Assembly (NCBI RefSeq): GCF_014284125.1
Contig: NZ_JACOFX010000006.1
Location: 205,367-269,366, forward strand
Direction: 5' to 3'
Length of the DNA stretch: 64,000 bases
Source of the DNA: Undibacterium umbellatum
GTDB lineage: Bacteria > Pseudomonadota > Gammaproteobacteria > Burkholderiales > Burkholderiaceae_D
Numbering within the stretch: the first letter of the stretch is position 1; each line of letters starts with the position of its first letter. Position numbers and translations under genes: made by a program. Below are positions 56,134-64,000 of the stretch, piece after piece. The notes under the pieces are model-generated. The model saw nothing but the letters and a program-made list of their open reading frames with translations. It did not search any database and was not told the origin of the DNA.

Positions 56134-57098
56134 GGATGGGCAAAGTGATCAAATGATTTATATTGCAGGAAGACTGTCTGGCCTTGTTCATCCAGCAAAC
56201 GCAAGCCTGCACCTGCCACTATATGGCCTATATGTGTGACGGTGGTGCTGGCTTGTGCGGCGGCAGTCTGCACATCTTGCCTGCGACTTGCTGGAGCGGT
56301 GAAACACAATTCATAGTCGTCTCCACCATTCAGGGTAAATTGCCTGCGTAAATCTTGAGACTGCTTATGCAATACGGGGCCAGCAGGTAAACGATCGACG
56401 AATAAAGTGGCACCGACTGACGATTTTTCCAGAATATGACCAAGGTCACCGGCCAGGCCATCAGAAATATCCAATGCCGCATGGGCGATGCCACGTAAGG
56501 CCATGCCCAATGCAATACGCGGGATGGGCTGGTGCATACGTGTTGCCGCCAATTGATGTTCGGATGTTGAAAGCCTGACTTCATTCCAATAGCCAGCCAA
56601 TGCCAGCCGCGCATCACCCAAAGTGCCGGATACCCAGATGTCATCACCAACTTTGGCCGCATCGCGGCGCAGGGCAGTGCCTGGTGGCAGCTCGCCAAAA
56701 ATTGTGATGCAGATGTTCAATGGCCCCTTGGTGGTGTCGCCACCGATCAGGTGACAGCCGTGTTCATCTGACAGGGCTAGCAAACCGCGTGAAAATTCTG
56801 CCAGCCAGTCAGGATTTGCTTCGGGGAGTGATAGAGCCAGGGTAAACGCCAGTGGCGCAGCACCCATGGCCGCCAGGTCGGACAAATTTACAGCCAGGCA
56901 TTTATGACCTAATGTGTACGGGTCTGCATCCGGGAAAAAGTGACGGCCAGATACCAGCATGTCGCTGGAAATGGCCAACTGCATGCCTGGGCTGGGATTG
57001 AGCAGGGCACAATCATCCCCTATGCCCAGGGCGATGCGGCTGTCTAGAATACTGTGTCGCGCAAAATAGCGCTTGATGAGATCGAATTCGGAAAGCAT
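56130..57098 (-). CDS. thiL: Thiamine-monophosphate kinase
   Basis: 322 residues. ThiL phosphorylates thiamine phosphate to the active diphosphate. The AIRS-type fold shows GIGDDCALL (about 25-33), MLVSGRHFFPD, VNLSDLAAMGA, HLIGGDTTKGP and DISDGLAGDLGHIL. It is the first gene of the pair with pgpA. It shares its superfamily with selD at the other end of the window but is clearly ThiL. Confidence 0.96.
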   Translation of the reverse strand: MLSEFDLIKRYFARHSILDSRIALGIGDDCALLNPSPGMQLAISSDMLVSGRHFFPDADPYTLGHKCLAVNLSDLAAMGAAPLAFTLALSLPEANPDWLAEFSRGLLALSDEHGCHLIGGDTTKGPLNICITIFGELPPGTALRRDAAKVGDDIWVSGTLGDARLALAGYWNEVRLSTSEHQLAATRMHQPIPRIALGMALRGIAHAALDISDGLAGDLGHILEKSSVGATLFVDRLPAGPVLHKQSQDLRRQFTLNGGDDYELCFTAPASRRQDVQTAAAQASTTVTHIGHIVAGAGLRLLDEQGQTVFLQYKSFDHFAHP

Positions 57099-57174
57099 GG
57101 GCGCATTGTACCTAAGGTGGCTCAGGATTCAAGATAAACCCCCCGACACCGTTGGTGCTATGCGCTTTGTTTAA

Positions 57175-58362
57175 TCATATCGGTCTGGCTACCTGTGCTT
57201 CCGATAGCTCAGCGATGAGCGCATTTCTCGATTTGGCATCTTGCGGCGCAAGGGCAAAACCATGCATTTTCTTGTTCTCATCAAAGTAGCGGCTTGTCGT
57301 GACACCTTCCGTGCACACCGATTCCCAGCTACCTGATTTGCTGACGGCAAGCGCAGGCGGGATCAGTGCGACCGGATAACTAGGCGTCTTGACCTGGACG
57401 GCGGCTGGTTTCATGTCTATGCTAGTCAATTTCCCTGTCAGACTTTGCGCTATCGCCCGTGCTGCGGTCATGATGGGGGCAACATATGGCATCAAGCTAT
57501 GGCTGCCATCGGCTTGCTTGTACTGAGCACAATCACCTAAGGAAAATATGCCAGGCACACTGGTTTGACCATGCTCATCAATGATAATGCCGCGATCAGT
57601 TTGCAATTGAGCTGCCTGTGCCAGGCGTATATCGGCACGCAATCCTACGGCTGACAAGACCACATCGGTATCAAAAACCTCGTCGTTGGATAGCCTTACT
57701 TGCAGAGCATTGCCTTGCTTGGCTATCTGGGTGGCGGTTGTGCCCAATTTTAATTTCACACCTTTACTTTCAAGCGCCGCATGCAAGCCTGATGAAATAG
57801 CTGCCGGTGCCAAAGCTGCCAGGGGCAACGGGTTAGGGTCTATCAAGATGACTTCATGTCCCGCACTGGCCAGGTCATCGCTGAATTCACAGCCTATCAA
57901 GCCAGCACCCAGAATGGTGACCCTGGCCTTGTCGCCGGCTAGTGCCAGTTTGTTACGAAACACGGCATAGTCAGCCAGGTTGTTGACAAACAAAACCTGA
58001 TCAGCCGCGTTGCCATCAATGAGCAGGCGTATCGCCTGCGCGCCAAGCGCCAGCACCAGTTGGGAATAGTCAAAATCACCCATCTTGGTTTGTATGGTTT
58101 GCGCCTGCGTATTGATGCTGCTGACTACAGTACCGGTCAGGATATTTGCATTCAACTCCGCAGCCATCTGGTCCACCGTTTTACTTTTTAATTGTTGCGG
58201 CTGCTTTCCCATTGCAAAGGCATTCGACAGCATAGGCTTGGAATAAAAGCCGCCATCATCGCCAGTGACGATCAGCAAGGGCGTAGTTTTATCGAGCTTG
58301 CGAAATTCTCTGGCGACCGTATAACCAGCCAGGCCGGAACCGATGATGGCGATGGGTTTCAT
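57175..58362 (-). CDS. NADH:rubredoxin reductase-like FAD oxidoreductase
   Basis: 395 residues. FAD motif IGSGLAGYTVAREFRK (about 6-21), NAD motif VTILGAGLIGCEFSDDLAS, and the ending FAD motif GIFSLGDCAQY. The fold is that of rubredoxin reductases, which pass electrons from NADH to rubredoxin. The rubredoxin gene lies 7 bases upstream on the same strand and rubrerythrin just before it, so the three form an electron chain. Confidence 0.9.
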   Translation of the reverse strand: MKPIAIIGSGLAGYTVAREFRKLDKTTPLLIVTGDDGGFYSKPMLSNAFAMGKQPQQLKSKTVDQMAAELNANILTGTVVSSINTQAQTIQTKMGDFDYSQLVLALGAQAIRLLIDGNAADQVLFVNNLADYAVFRNKLALAGDKARVTILGAGLIGCEFSDDLASAGHEVILIDPNPLPLAALAPAAISSGLHAALESKGVKLKLGTTATQIAKQGNALQVRLSNDEVFDTDVVLSAVGLRADIRLAQAAQLQTDRGIIIDEHGQTSVPGIFSLGDCAQYKQADGSHSLMPYVAPIMTAARAIAQSLTGKLTSIDMKPAAVQVKTPSYPVALIPPALAVSKSGSWESVCTEGVTTSRYFDENKKMHGFALAPQDAKSRNALIAELSEAQVARPI

Positions 58363-58369
58363 GGCTACC

Positions 58370-58534
58370 TCAGATTTCTATCATGTCAAAATCAGCTTTG
58401 GCGACGCCGCAATCAGGGCATTCCCAATCGGCAGGAATGTCATCCCAGCGTGTGCCAGCGGCGATGCCTTCTTCTGGCAACCCTTTGGATTCTTCATAAA
58501 TAAAACCGCATACGATGCATTGGTAAGTTTTCAT
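58370..58534 (-). CDS. Rubredoxin
   Basis: 54 residues (stop at 58370). The two iron ligand pairs are CIVCG (Cys6, Cys9) and CPDCG (Cys39, Cys42), with the usual YEESKG and W-x-D-I-P-x-D-W-x-CP. It is a complete single-iron electron carrier, about the typical 54 residues. It sits between rubrerythrin and a reductase gene and most likely hands electrons to rubrerythrin. Confidence 0.95.
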   Translation of the reverse strand: MKTYQCIVCGFIYEESKGLPEEGIAAGTRWDDIPADWECPDCGVAKADFDMIEI

Positions 58535-58575
58535 ATTGTCTTCTGTATGTTGATTGAACGGATTTCTTGTTGTGC

Positions 58576-59055
58576 TTAAGCCTGATTGGCTTCCAATACC
58601 GCCCGATAATGATTGGCATGGCGCTCTTCGACCTTTGCCAGCGCAGCAAAGCGTTTAGCAGCGATTTCTAAAGTCCGCTTAAAGTTTTCAGCGTGTTCCT
58701 TAGATTCTGCGATTTGCTCATCGTATTCAGCGACAGCAGCCTGGTTGCCTTCTTCCACAGCGAGATGGCGGAATTTTGGGTACATTTCTGTGTATTCATA
58801 GGTCTCACCTTCGATAGCAATTTCCAGGGCGCGTTGTGGCGTCAATTGTGTTTTTGGGTATAACAAGTCAAGATGGCCAAAGGCATGCATGACTTCCTGA
58901 TCAGCGGTTGCTTCAAATGCTTCTGCAATTTCGATTGCGCCGGCTTCACGTGCCAGTTTGGCGAAATAGCGGTATTTGATATGGGCCATGGATTCGCCAG
59001 CAAAAGCGGACTCAAGGTTCTGGATGGTGACGGATGGGTTTGCCTGGGTGCTCAT
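58576..59055 (-). CDS. Rubrerythrin (diiron peroxidase), ferritin-like domain only
   Basis: 159 residues from the ATG at 59055 (AAGGAG at eight bases). The four-helix diiron core shows [17 protein letters not shown] and [11 protein letters not shown], and a second pair in [14 protein letters not shown]. The C-terminal rubredoxin domain of classical rubrerythrin is absent; the separate rubredoxin gene 41 bases downstream supplies it. Rubrerythrin reduces hydrogen peroxide. Confidence 0.93.
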   Translation of the reverse strand: MSTQANPSVTIQNLESAFAGESMAHIKYRYFAKLAREAGAIEIAEAFEATADQEVMHAFGHLDLLYPKTQLTPQRALEIAIEGETYEYTEMYPKFRHLAVEEGNQAAVAEYDEQIAESKEHAENFKRTLEIAAKRFAALAKVEERHANHYRAVLEANQA

Positions 59056-59327
59056 AATGCTCTCCTTGGTTATTTGCGGTGTTGTTTGCAATTGCTATCA
59101 ACGTGAGATAGATAATAGATTTTAATAATTGATTTTAAAAGACAATTGATTCTATTGATTTGATAGTTAACAGCTATGCTTGTCTGCTTAACAGAATAAA
59201 TTGCATTTGGTTATGCTAGAAAAGCATAAGAGTCGTACAAATACGTATAAAGTTAGAGGGTTCCCTCTGCTAGAATCTCTACCAGTAAGATTTCCGTAAG
59301 CAAAAAAATAGAAAGAAGGTCAAGCAC

Positions 59328-61637
59328 ATGGATTCGTCAGATCAAAAAGAGCAAATACGTCAACAATTGCGTCAGGCAGCGCTGGAATATCATGAATTTC
59401 CTACTCCTGGCAAAATCAGTGTCACAGCTACCAAGCAACTGACAAATCAACGTGATCTGGCTTTGGCGTATTCCCCAGGCGTTGCTGCGCCTTGTGAAGA
59501 AATCGTCGCGGATCCGACTGCTGCATTCAAATACACGGCGCGTGGCAATCTGGTGGGCGTTATCACAAATGGCACGGCGGTGCTTGGCCTGGGTAATATC
59601 GGTCCACTGGCATCCAAGCCAGTGATGGAAGGCAAGGGCGTCCTATTCAAGAAGTTTGCCGGTATCGATGTATTCGATATAGAAATCAGCGAATCTGATC
59701 CTGACAAGCTGGTTGATATCATCGCCTCGCTTGAGCCAACCTTTGGTGGTATCAATCTGGAAGATATCAAGGCGCCGGAGTGCTTCTATATAGAACGCAA
59801 ACTGCGTGAGCGCATGAAGATACCCGTCTTTCATGATGACCAGCATGGTACGGCGATCATCGTCGGTGCGGCTATCCTGAACGGCTTGAAAGTGGTCGGT
59901 AAAACCATCAAAAATACCAAGCTGGTAGTATCTGGTGCAGGTGCTGCGGCACTGGCCTGTCTTGACTTGATCGTTGATCTGGGCTTCCCGCTGGAAAATA
60001 TCTTTGTCACCGATCTGGCAGGTGTGGTTTATAAGGGCCGTGTCGAACTGATGGACCCGGACAAAGAGCGTTTTGCCCAGGAAACCTCGGCTCGCAGCTT
60101 ACGCGATGTGATGCCAGATGCAGATATCTTCCTGGGTTTGTCCGCTGCCGGTGTGCTCAAGCAGGATATGGTCAAGCTGATGGCACCAAATCCTTTGATT
60201 CTGGCTTTGGCCAACCCTACGCCAGAAATCTTGCCTGAAGAAGTCAAGGCTGTGCGTGATGATGCCATCATGGCGACTGGCCGTTCTGACTTCCCGAATC
60301 AAGTTAACAATGTTTTGTGTTTCCCCTATATTTTCCGTGGTGCTCTGGATTGCGGTGCAACCACCATCACGCGTGAAATGGAAATCGCAGTGGTGCATGC
60401 GATCGCTGAACTGGCCCAGGCTGAACAGTCGGATGTAGTTGCTTCTGCATACGGCATCAGCAATTTGTCCTTTGGCCCTGAATACCTGATACCGAAACCA
60501 TTTGATCCTCGATTGATGATTAAGATTGCGCCTGCGGTTGCGCTGGCTGCAGAGCAGTGTGGGGTGGCGGTGCGTCCCATCAAGGATATGCAGGCATATG
60601 TAGAAAGACTGCAGCAATTCGTCTATCACAGTGGTACTTTCATGAAGCCATTGTTCCAGATCGCCAAAAAAGCACCGGCAGATCGCAAGCGTATTGTCTA
60701 CGCAGAGGGCGAAGAGGAAAAAGTCCTGCGTGCGGTGCAGGTCATTGTTGATGAGAAGCTGGCGGCACCAATCTTGGTCGGACGTCCACACATTCTTGAT
60801 CAACGTATAGAGAAATTTGGTTTGCGCATCAAGGCTGGGGTGGATTTTCAAGTTATCAATCCTGAGCATGATGATCGCTATCGTGATTACTGGCAGACTT
60901 ATCACCAGATGACTGCCCGCAAGGGAGTGACAGAACAATACGCTAAACTGGAAATGCGCCGCCGTCATTCATTGATCGGTGCCATGATGATCCATAAAGG
61001 CGATGCAGATGGCATGATCTGCGGCACCTTTGGCACAACTGGCTTGCATTTGAATTACATCAACCAGGTGTTGGGCAAACGTGATGGTGTGAATGTCTAT
61101 GCTGCCATGAATGGACTGGTGTTGCCAGACCGTCAGATAGTGCTGGTCGATACCCACGTTAATGAAAACCCGACGGCAGAACAGATTGCCGAAATCACCA
61201 TCCTGGCAGCGGAAGAAATGCGTCGCTTCGGCTTGTTGCCTAAAGCAGCCTTGTTGTCGCATTCGAATTTTGGTTCCAGCAATAGCGAATCTGCACAAAA
61301 AATGCGTGCTGCTTTGGCGATCATCCAGCGTGATGCACCAGATCTTGAAGTTGATGGCGAAATGCATGGCGACACTGCGCTTGATACCAGCTATCGCAAG
61401 AAAATGATGCCTGATTCGACATTGAAGAGCGATGCCAATCTGCTGGTCATGCCGAATATTGACGCAGCCAATATCGCCTACAATCTGCTGAAAACAACAG
61501 CGGGCAATAACGTAGCGATTGGTCCTATCTTGCTGGGTTGCGCCAAGCCGGTACATATCCTGACACCATCGGCCACAGTGCGCCGTATCGTCAATATGAC
61601 GGCCTTGTGTGTGGTGGATGCGGTAGCGCAGCGTTAA
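59328..61637 (+). CDS. maeB: NADP-dependent malic enzyme, MaeB type with PTA-like domain
   Basis: 769 residues. The malic enzyme half (1-430) has [12 protein letters not shown], the metal site [23 protein letters not shown], and the nucleotide loop [15 protein letters not shown]-terminal phosphotransacetylase-like domain (about 430-769; [32 protein letters not shown]) is regulatory and not catalytic in MaeB. It makes pyruvate and NADPH from malate. A bidirectional terminator follows. Confidence 0.97.
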   Translation: MDSSDQKEQIRQQLRQAALEYHEFPTPGKISVTATKQLTNQRDLALAYSPGVAAPCEEIVADPTAAFKYTARGNLVGVITNGTAVLGLGNIGPLASKPVMEGKGVLFKKFAGIDVFDIEISESDPDKLVDIIASLEPTFGGINLEDIKAPECFYIERKLRERMKIPVFHDDQHGTAIIVGAAILNGLKVVGKTIKNTKLVVSGAGAAALACLDLIVDLGFPLENIFVTDLAGVVYKGRVELMDPDKERFAQETSARSLRDVMPDADIFLGLSAAGVLKQDMVKLMAPNPLILALANPTPEILPEEVKAVRDDAIMATGRSDFPNQVNNVLCFPYIFRGALDCGATTITREMEIAVVHAIAELAQAEQSDVVASAYGISNLSFGPEYLIPKPFDPRLMIKIAPAVALAAEQCGVAVRPIKDMQAYVERLQQFVYHSGTFMKPLFQIAKKAPADRKRIVYAEGEEEKVLRAVQVIVDEKLAAPILVGRPHILDQRIEKFGLRIKAGVDFQVINPEHDDRYRDYWQTYHQMTARKGVTEQYAKLEMRRRHSLIGAMMIHKGDADGMICGTFGTTGLHLNYINQVLGKRDGVNVYAAMNGLVLPDRQIVLVDTHVNENPTAEQIAEITILAAEEMRRFGLLPKAALLSHSNFGSSNSESAQKMRAALAIIQRDAPDLEVDGEMHGDTALDTSYRKKMMPDSTLKSDANLLVMPNIDAANIAYNLLKTTAGNNVAIGPILLGCAKPVHILTPSATVRRIVNMTALCVVDAVAQR

Positions 61638-61652
61638 TCTCTCGTAGTATGT

Positions 61653-61690
61653 AAAAAAGCCAGCCTTGTTGATCAGGCTGGCTTTTTTTC
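61653..61690 (+). terminator. Bidirectional terminator after maeB
   Basis: The stem aaaaagccagcc pairs with ggctggcttttt, flanked by A and T runs; the convergent 5'-nucleotidase ends at 61699. Confidence 0.88.
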
Positions 61691-61698
61691 GAGGGAAT

Positions 61699-62604
61699 TT
61701 ATTTATCCTGTTTGACAGGTACGCGCCCGGTCGGCACAACATTCGACGCATGCAGACAATGGCCATGCTGGTCATCAAAAAACATATGTGGCTTGAAGGC
61801 TGCCAGCACGGCAGATTTATTGACACCACCCATAAAGAAGGTTTCATCGATTGCGATATTCCAGGCGCGAAGCGTACGTATCACTCGTTCGTGCGCTGGC
61901 GAGGCGCGGGCAGTCACCAGGGCAGTGCGTAAAGGGAAGGCGCGGCCGTCCGGTGTTTTGAAATTATTCTGCAAATACGACAGGGCCACCAGTAACCTTG
62001 CAAACGGTCCTTGCGGCAAAGGCTTTCTGGCGTTTTCTCTTTCGTGTTCTTCAAAAGCTTCCACGCCATGTTCCTGATAAATGCGTTCGGACTCATCCGA
62101 AAAAATCACGGCATCACCATCAAACGCAATACGAATCTGTTCCGGGTCCGCAGCATTGTCGGGTAAGCGATATAGCATTGCCGATGCCACGCCAGAATTG
62201 ATGGCAGCTTGCACGTCGTCTTCATGCAGGGACAAAAACAGACTGACATTGAACGCCAGCAGGTAGGGTGCCAAAGGTGCACCGCCAGACAAGGCCGCAC
62301 GTGTAATATCCAGACCATAGTGCGCGATCGAATTGAAGATGCGCAAGGATGTCTCAGACGAATTACGCGACATGATGACCACTTCTACCAGTCTGTGTCC
62401 AGGCGTCAGCGCATTCAGCTTTAGTAAGGCTTTGACCAGGCCAAAGCCGGCACCAGGTTTTAATATGCTGTTTTCTTCTTGCAATTGATGCTGGCGATAG
62501 GCGTCCAGCCCTTGTTCCTGAAACAGCGTTTCCTCTGCTTCCAGATCAAATAAGGCACGTGATGAAATTCCTATGACTAAGAGATTGTCTAGCGAAAATG
62601 GCAT
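61699..62604 (-). CDS. Cytosolic-type 5'-nucleotidase (NT5C1 family)
   Basis: 301 residues, the bacterial form of the 5'-nucleotidase family. HAD-like features: VIGISSRALFDLE near the start, VVIMSRNSSETSLRIFNSI, IAFDGDAVIFSDESE with the catalytic aspartates, TARASPAHERVIRTLR, and FMGGVNKSAVLAAFKPHMFFDDQ. It would dephosphorylate nucleoside monophosphates. It shares the terminator at 61653-61690 with maeB. Confidence 0.88.
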   Translation of the reverse strand: MPFSLDNLLVIGISSRALFDLEAEETLFQEQGLDAYRQHQLQEENSILKPGAGFGLVKALLKLNALTPGHRLVEVVIMSRNSSETSLRIFNSIAHYGLDITRAALSGGAPLAPYLLAFNVSLFLSLHEDDVQAAINSGVASAMLYRLPDNAADPEQIRIAFDGDAVIFSDESERIYQEHGVEAFEEHERENARKPLPQGPFARLLVALSYLQNNFKTPDGRAFPLRTALVTARASPAHERVIRTLRAWNIAIDETFFMGGVNKSAVLAAFKPHMFFDDQHGHCLHASNVVPTGRVPVKQDK

Positions 62605-62653
62605 ATCGGATTGTTTGTCTTGTTATTCGGTGATGGGGTAAGTGGCGCTCTGT

Positions 62654-63307
62654 TTACTTCGCCTGGCGAAATGTCAGATTGATTCTCTGTGTTCCCAGTA
62701 GTGGATGTGCTGCTTCCTTGATTGGTGCGACACCATGGTAACGCAATCTGGCTGGACCACCCCAGACTACCACATCACCATGCGCCAAATGATAGCGCTG
62801 GACGGGATCTGTGCGCTGCATGCCACCAAAAAGAAATGTCGCTGGTATCCCCAATGAGAAAGATACGATGGGCGCGCCTAAGTTCTTTTCATCCTTGTCC
62901 TGATGCAGGCTCAGGCGCGACCCGACTTGATATTGATTGATCAGGCAGCTATCAGGCTTGAAATCGGGAAAGCCAGCTTCTTCTGCCGCCTGCACAGCGA
63001 TTGAGAAAAAATTGTCTGGCATGTATGGCCAGGGCTTGCCATTATCAGGATCGTAAGTGCTATAGCGATATCCTTTACTATCAGATACCCATCCTACTTC
63101 GCCACAACAAGTCATGGCGACGGACATGCGATGACCATTGGGAGTGAGTAACTGCCGGAAGGGATGCTTGATCATAATTTGCCGTATCCCATCCAGCAAA
63201 GTGATTTCATGTAGCACAGAAAAATGCCTCAGTATCAGCGCCCCCTCGCAGATGTCTTCAGTCCAGGGCTGTAAGTCACTGGCGCCATCAAATAGTGAAT
63301 AGTTCAT
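62654..63307 (-). CDS. alkB: DNA oxidative demethylase AlkB
   Basis: 217 residues, matching E. coli AlkB. An Fe(II)/2-oxoglutarate dioxygenase that repairs 1-methyladenine and 3-methylcytosine. Visible: GHRMSVAMTCCGEVGWVSD, LHQDKDE with the metal His and Asp, and RINLTFRQ with the 2-oxoglutarate arginines. It lies directly before the rRNA operon on the opposite strand and shares the intergenic region. Confidence 0.95.
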   Translation of the reverse strand: MNYSLFDGASDLQPWTEDICEGALILRHFSVLHEITLLDGIRQIMIKHPFRQLLTPNGHRMSVAMTCCGEVGWVSDSKGYRYSTYDPDNGKPWPYMPDNFFSIAVQAAEEAGFPDFKPDSCLINQYQVGSRLSLHQDKDEKNLGAPIVSFSLGIPATFLFGGMQRTDPVQRYHLAHGDVVVWGGPARLRYHGVAPIKEAAHPLLGTQRINLTFRQAK

Positions 63308-63401
63308 TGATTGGTTCTTGCTTGCTCATGTTGATCGCTCGTGCTCATATACATAAGCGTAATTCATTTTTTGTAAGTTTGGCGGTGAAAGTAAACTTCT
63401 C

Positions 63402-63431
63402 TTGCAAAGAGCCCCGTAAGTTTGCTATAGT
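63402..63431 (+). promoter_or_regulatory. Upstream sigma-70 promoter of rRNA operon
   Basis: TTGCAA (63402-63407) and TATAGT (63426-63431) are 18 bases apart. It looks like the first of two tandem promoters before 16S. Confidence 0.6.
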
Positions 63432-63581
63432 TCGCCTCCCGCTGAAGAGCGGGGCTGAAGAGAGTGAAGTAATTCTTGGTTTGAGCGAAAGAAGTGACGC
63501 GGAAAGCCTGGTCTGTAAATAGCCTGAAGTAGTTGGGATTAAATCTAAAAGATTTAAACTGAACGAAATAAAAACAGGGTG

Positions 63582-63610
63582 TTGACAGATAAAAAGAAGT
63601 GCTTCATAAT
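63582..63610 (+). promoter_or_regulatory. Main sigma-70 promoter of rRNA operon
   Basis: A consensus TTGACA at 63582-63587, a 17-base spacer and CATAAT at 63605-63610. Transcription would start near 63617, about 290 bases before 16S. Confidence 0.88.
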
Positions 63611-63692
63611 CTCGTTTCTCTGCTGCTAACGCACACAACGCTGCGACGCAAAACTGGATGAATAAGTAGTCCGGTGAGGTAGAAAAGAATAC

Positions 63693-63708
63693 GGTTCTTT
63701 AACAATTA
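63693..63708 (+). promoter_or_regulatory. boxA antitermination site in rRNA leader
   Basis: ggttctttaacaatta matches boxA (TGCTCTTTAACA) in all but two positions and lies about 80 bases downstream of the main promoter, as expected for NusB-dependent antitermination. Confidence 0.75.
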
Positions 63709-63907
63709 ACAGTCAATAAATGTGGGCACTTGGTGAAGCGCACCAATTCACTTCGGTGAGTTGGAAATGCTTAAATAATATAGCAAGTGTTCACAAGAAG
63801 TATAAAGCAAGACGGTTTTTTAGAAATAAGAAACTGAACTGTCAGTATTTTGAGTGAGCGATGTGTCAGTCACATGACACAGACAGAAATGTCACAAAAC
63901 AGAGATT

Positions 63908-64000
63908 AAACTGAAGAGTTTGATCCTGGCTCAGATTGAACGCTGGCGGCATGCCTTACACATGCAAGTCGAACGGCAGCGCGGGGCAACCTGGCGGCGA
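63908..64000 (+). rRNA. 16S ribosomal RNA, 5' end (partial)
   Basis: Starts AAACTGAAGAGTTTGATCC and continues through GGCTCAGATTGAACGCTGG and GCATGCCTTACACATGCAAG, the universal 16S opening. Only 93 bases are inside the window. The variable V1 part that follows (GGCAGCGCGGGGCAACC) resembles Oxalobacteraceae. The rest of the operon lies beyond. Confidence 0.97.

Noticed and set aside
60099..61847. Long antisense frames over maeB
   Set aside because: Shadows of the malic enzyme gene with biased composition.

Overview
The window looks like chromosomal DNA of a beta-proteobacterium of the Burkholderiales, most likely Oxalobacteraceae (Undibacterium/Herbaspirillum-like). The grounds are the protein families, the tonB-exbB-exbD-exbD-TPR gene order, the ECF-sigma/membrane protein/ferredoxin trio, and a 16S rRNA gene whose first 93 bases enter at the right edge. 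Species placement is an inference from memory, not from an alignment.

Layout. 1-7.5 kb, all minus strand: a SEL1-repeat secreted protein (cut by the edge), a chloramphenicol-acetyltransferase-like enzyme, transaldolase, selenophosphate synthetase, an RhlE-type RNA helicase, an orphan GH8 endoglucanase and FabI. 7.7-19.9 kb, minus strand: an eight-gene run for peptide handling, with two family-5 binding proteins, two permeases, a double ATPase, a TldD/TldE protease pair and an exported hydrolase with TPRs. 21.0-25.3 kb, plus strand: TonB, ExbB, two ExbD and an exported TPR protein, with a 50-bp snap-back repeat between exbB and exbD. 25.3-27.5 kb: a cyclic-nucleotide-binding-fold GGDEF protein, an HDOD protein and a small partner protein. 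27.7-28.1 kb: a 384-bp MITE-like element with about 30-bp terminal inverted repeats and TA flanks.

28.2-44.6 kb is a mixed housekeeping stretch: a DUF1345-like membrane protein, M14 carboxypeptidase, MtaD-like deaminase, the FAH hydrolase/maleylacetoacetate isomerase pair, a receiver protein divergent from a multi-PAS histidine kinase, an ECF sigma factor with a His-rich membrane protein and ferredoxin, GNAT-AraC, an exported lipase-like hydrolase and a CPA2 antiporter. 44.8-46.6 kb is a decayed P2-like prophage scrap (gpR and two gpS remnants) downstream of tRNA-Ser(GGA). 46.7-50.2 kb holds a rhodanese and a CHASE-PAS-GGDEF-EAL protein.

50.4-55.5 kb is the nitrogen regulation island: a sigma-54 promoter with three NtrC-like sites, glnA, a small DUF4124 protein, ntrB and ntrC. 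55.6-64 kb carries pgpA-thiL, a rubrerythrin/rubredoxin/reductase oxidative-stress cassette, malic enzyme MaeB, a 5'-nucleotidase, AlkB, and the promoters and start of an rRNA operon.

Most of the window is ordinary core genome. The parts most worth a second look are the peptide-transporter/TldDE cluster, the MITE and its effect on the next gene's start, the exbB-exbD inverted repeat, the seven-ligand ferredoxin beside the ECF sigma factor, and the terminator directly against ntrB.
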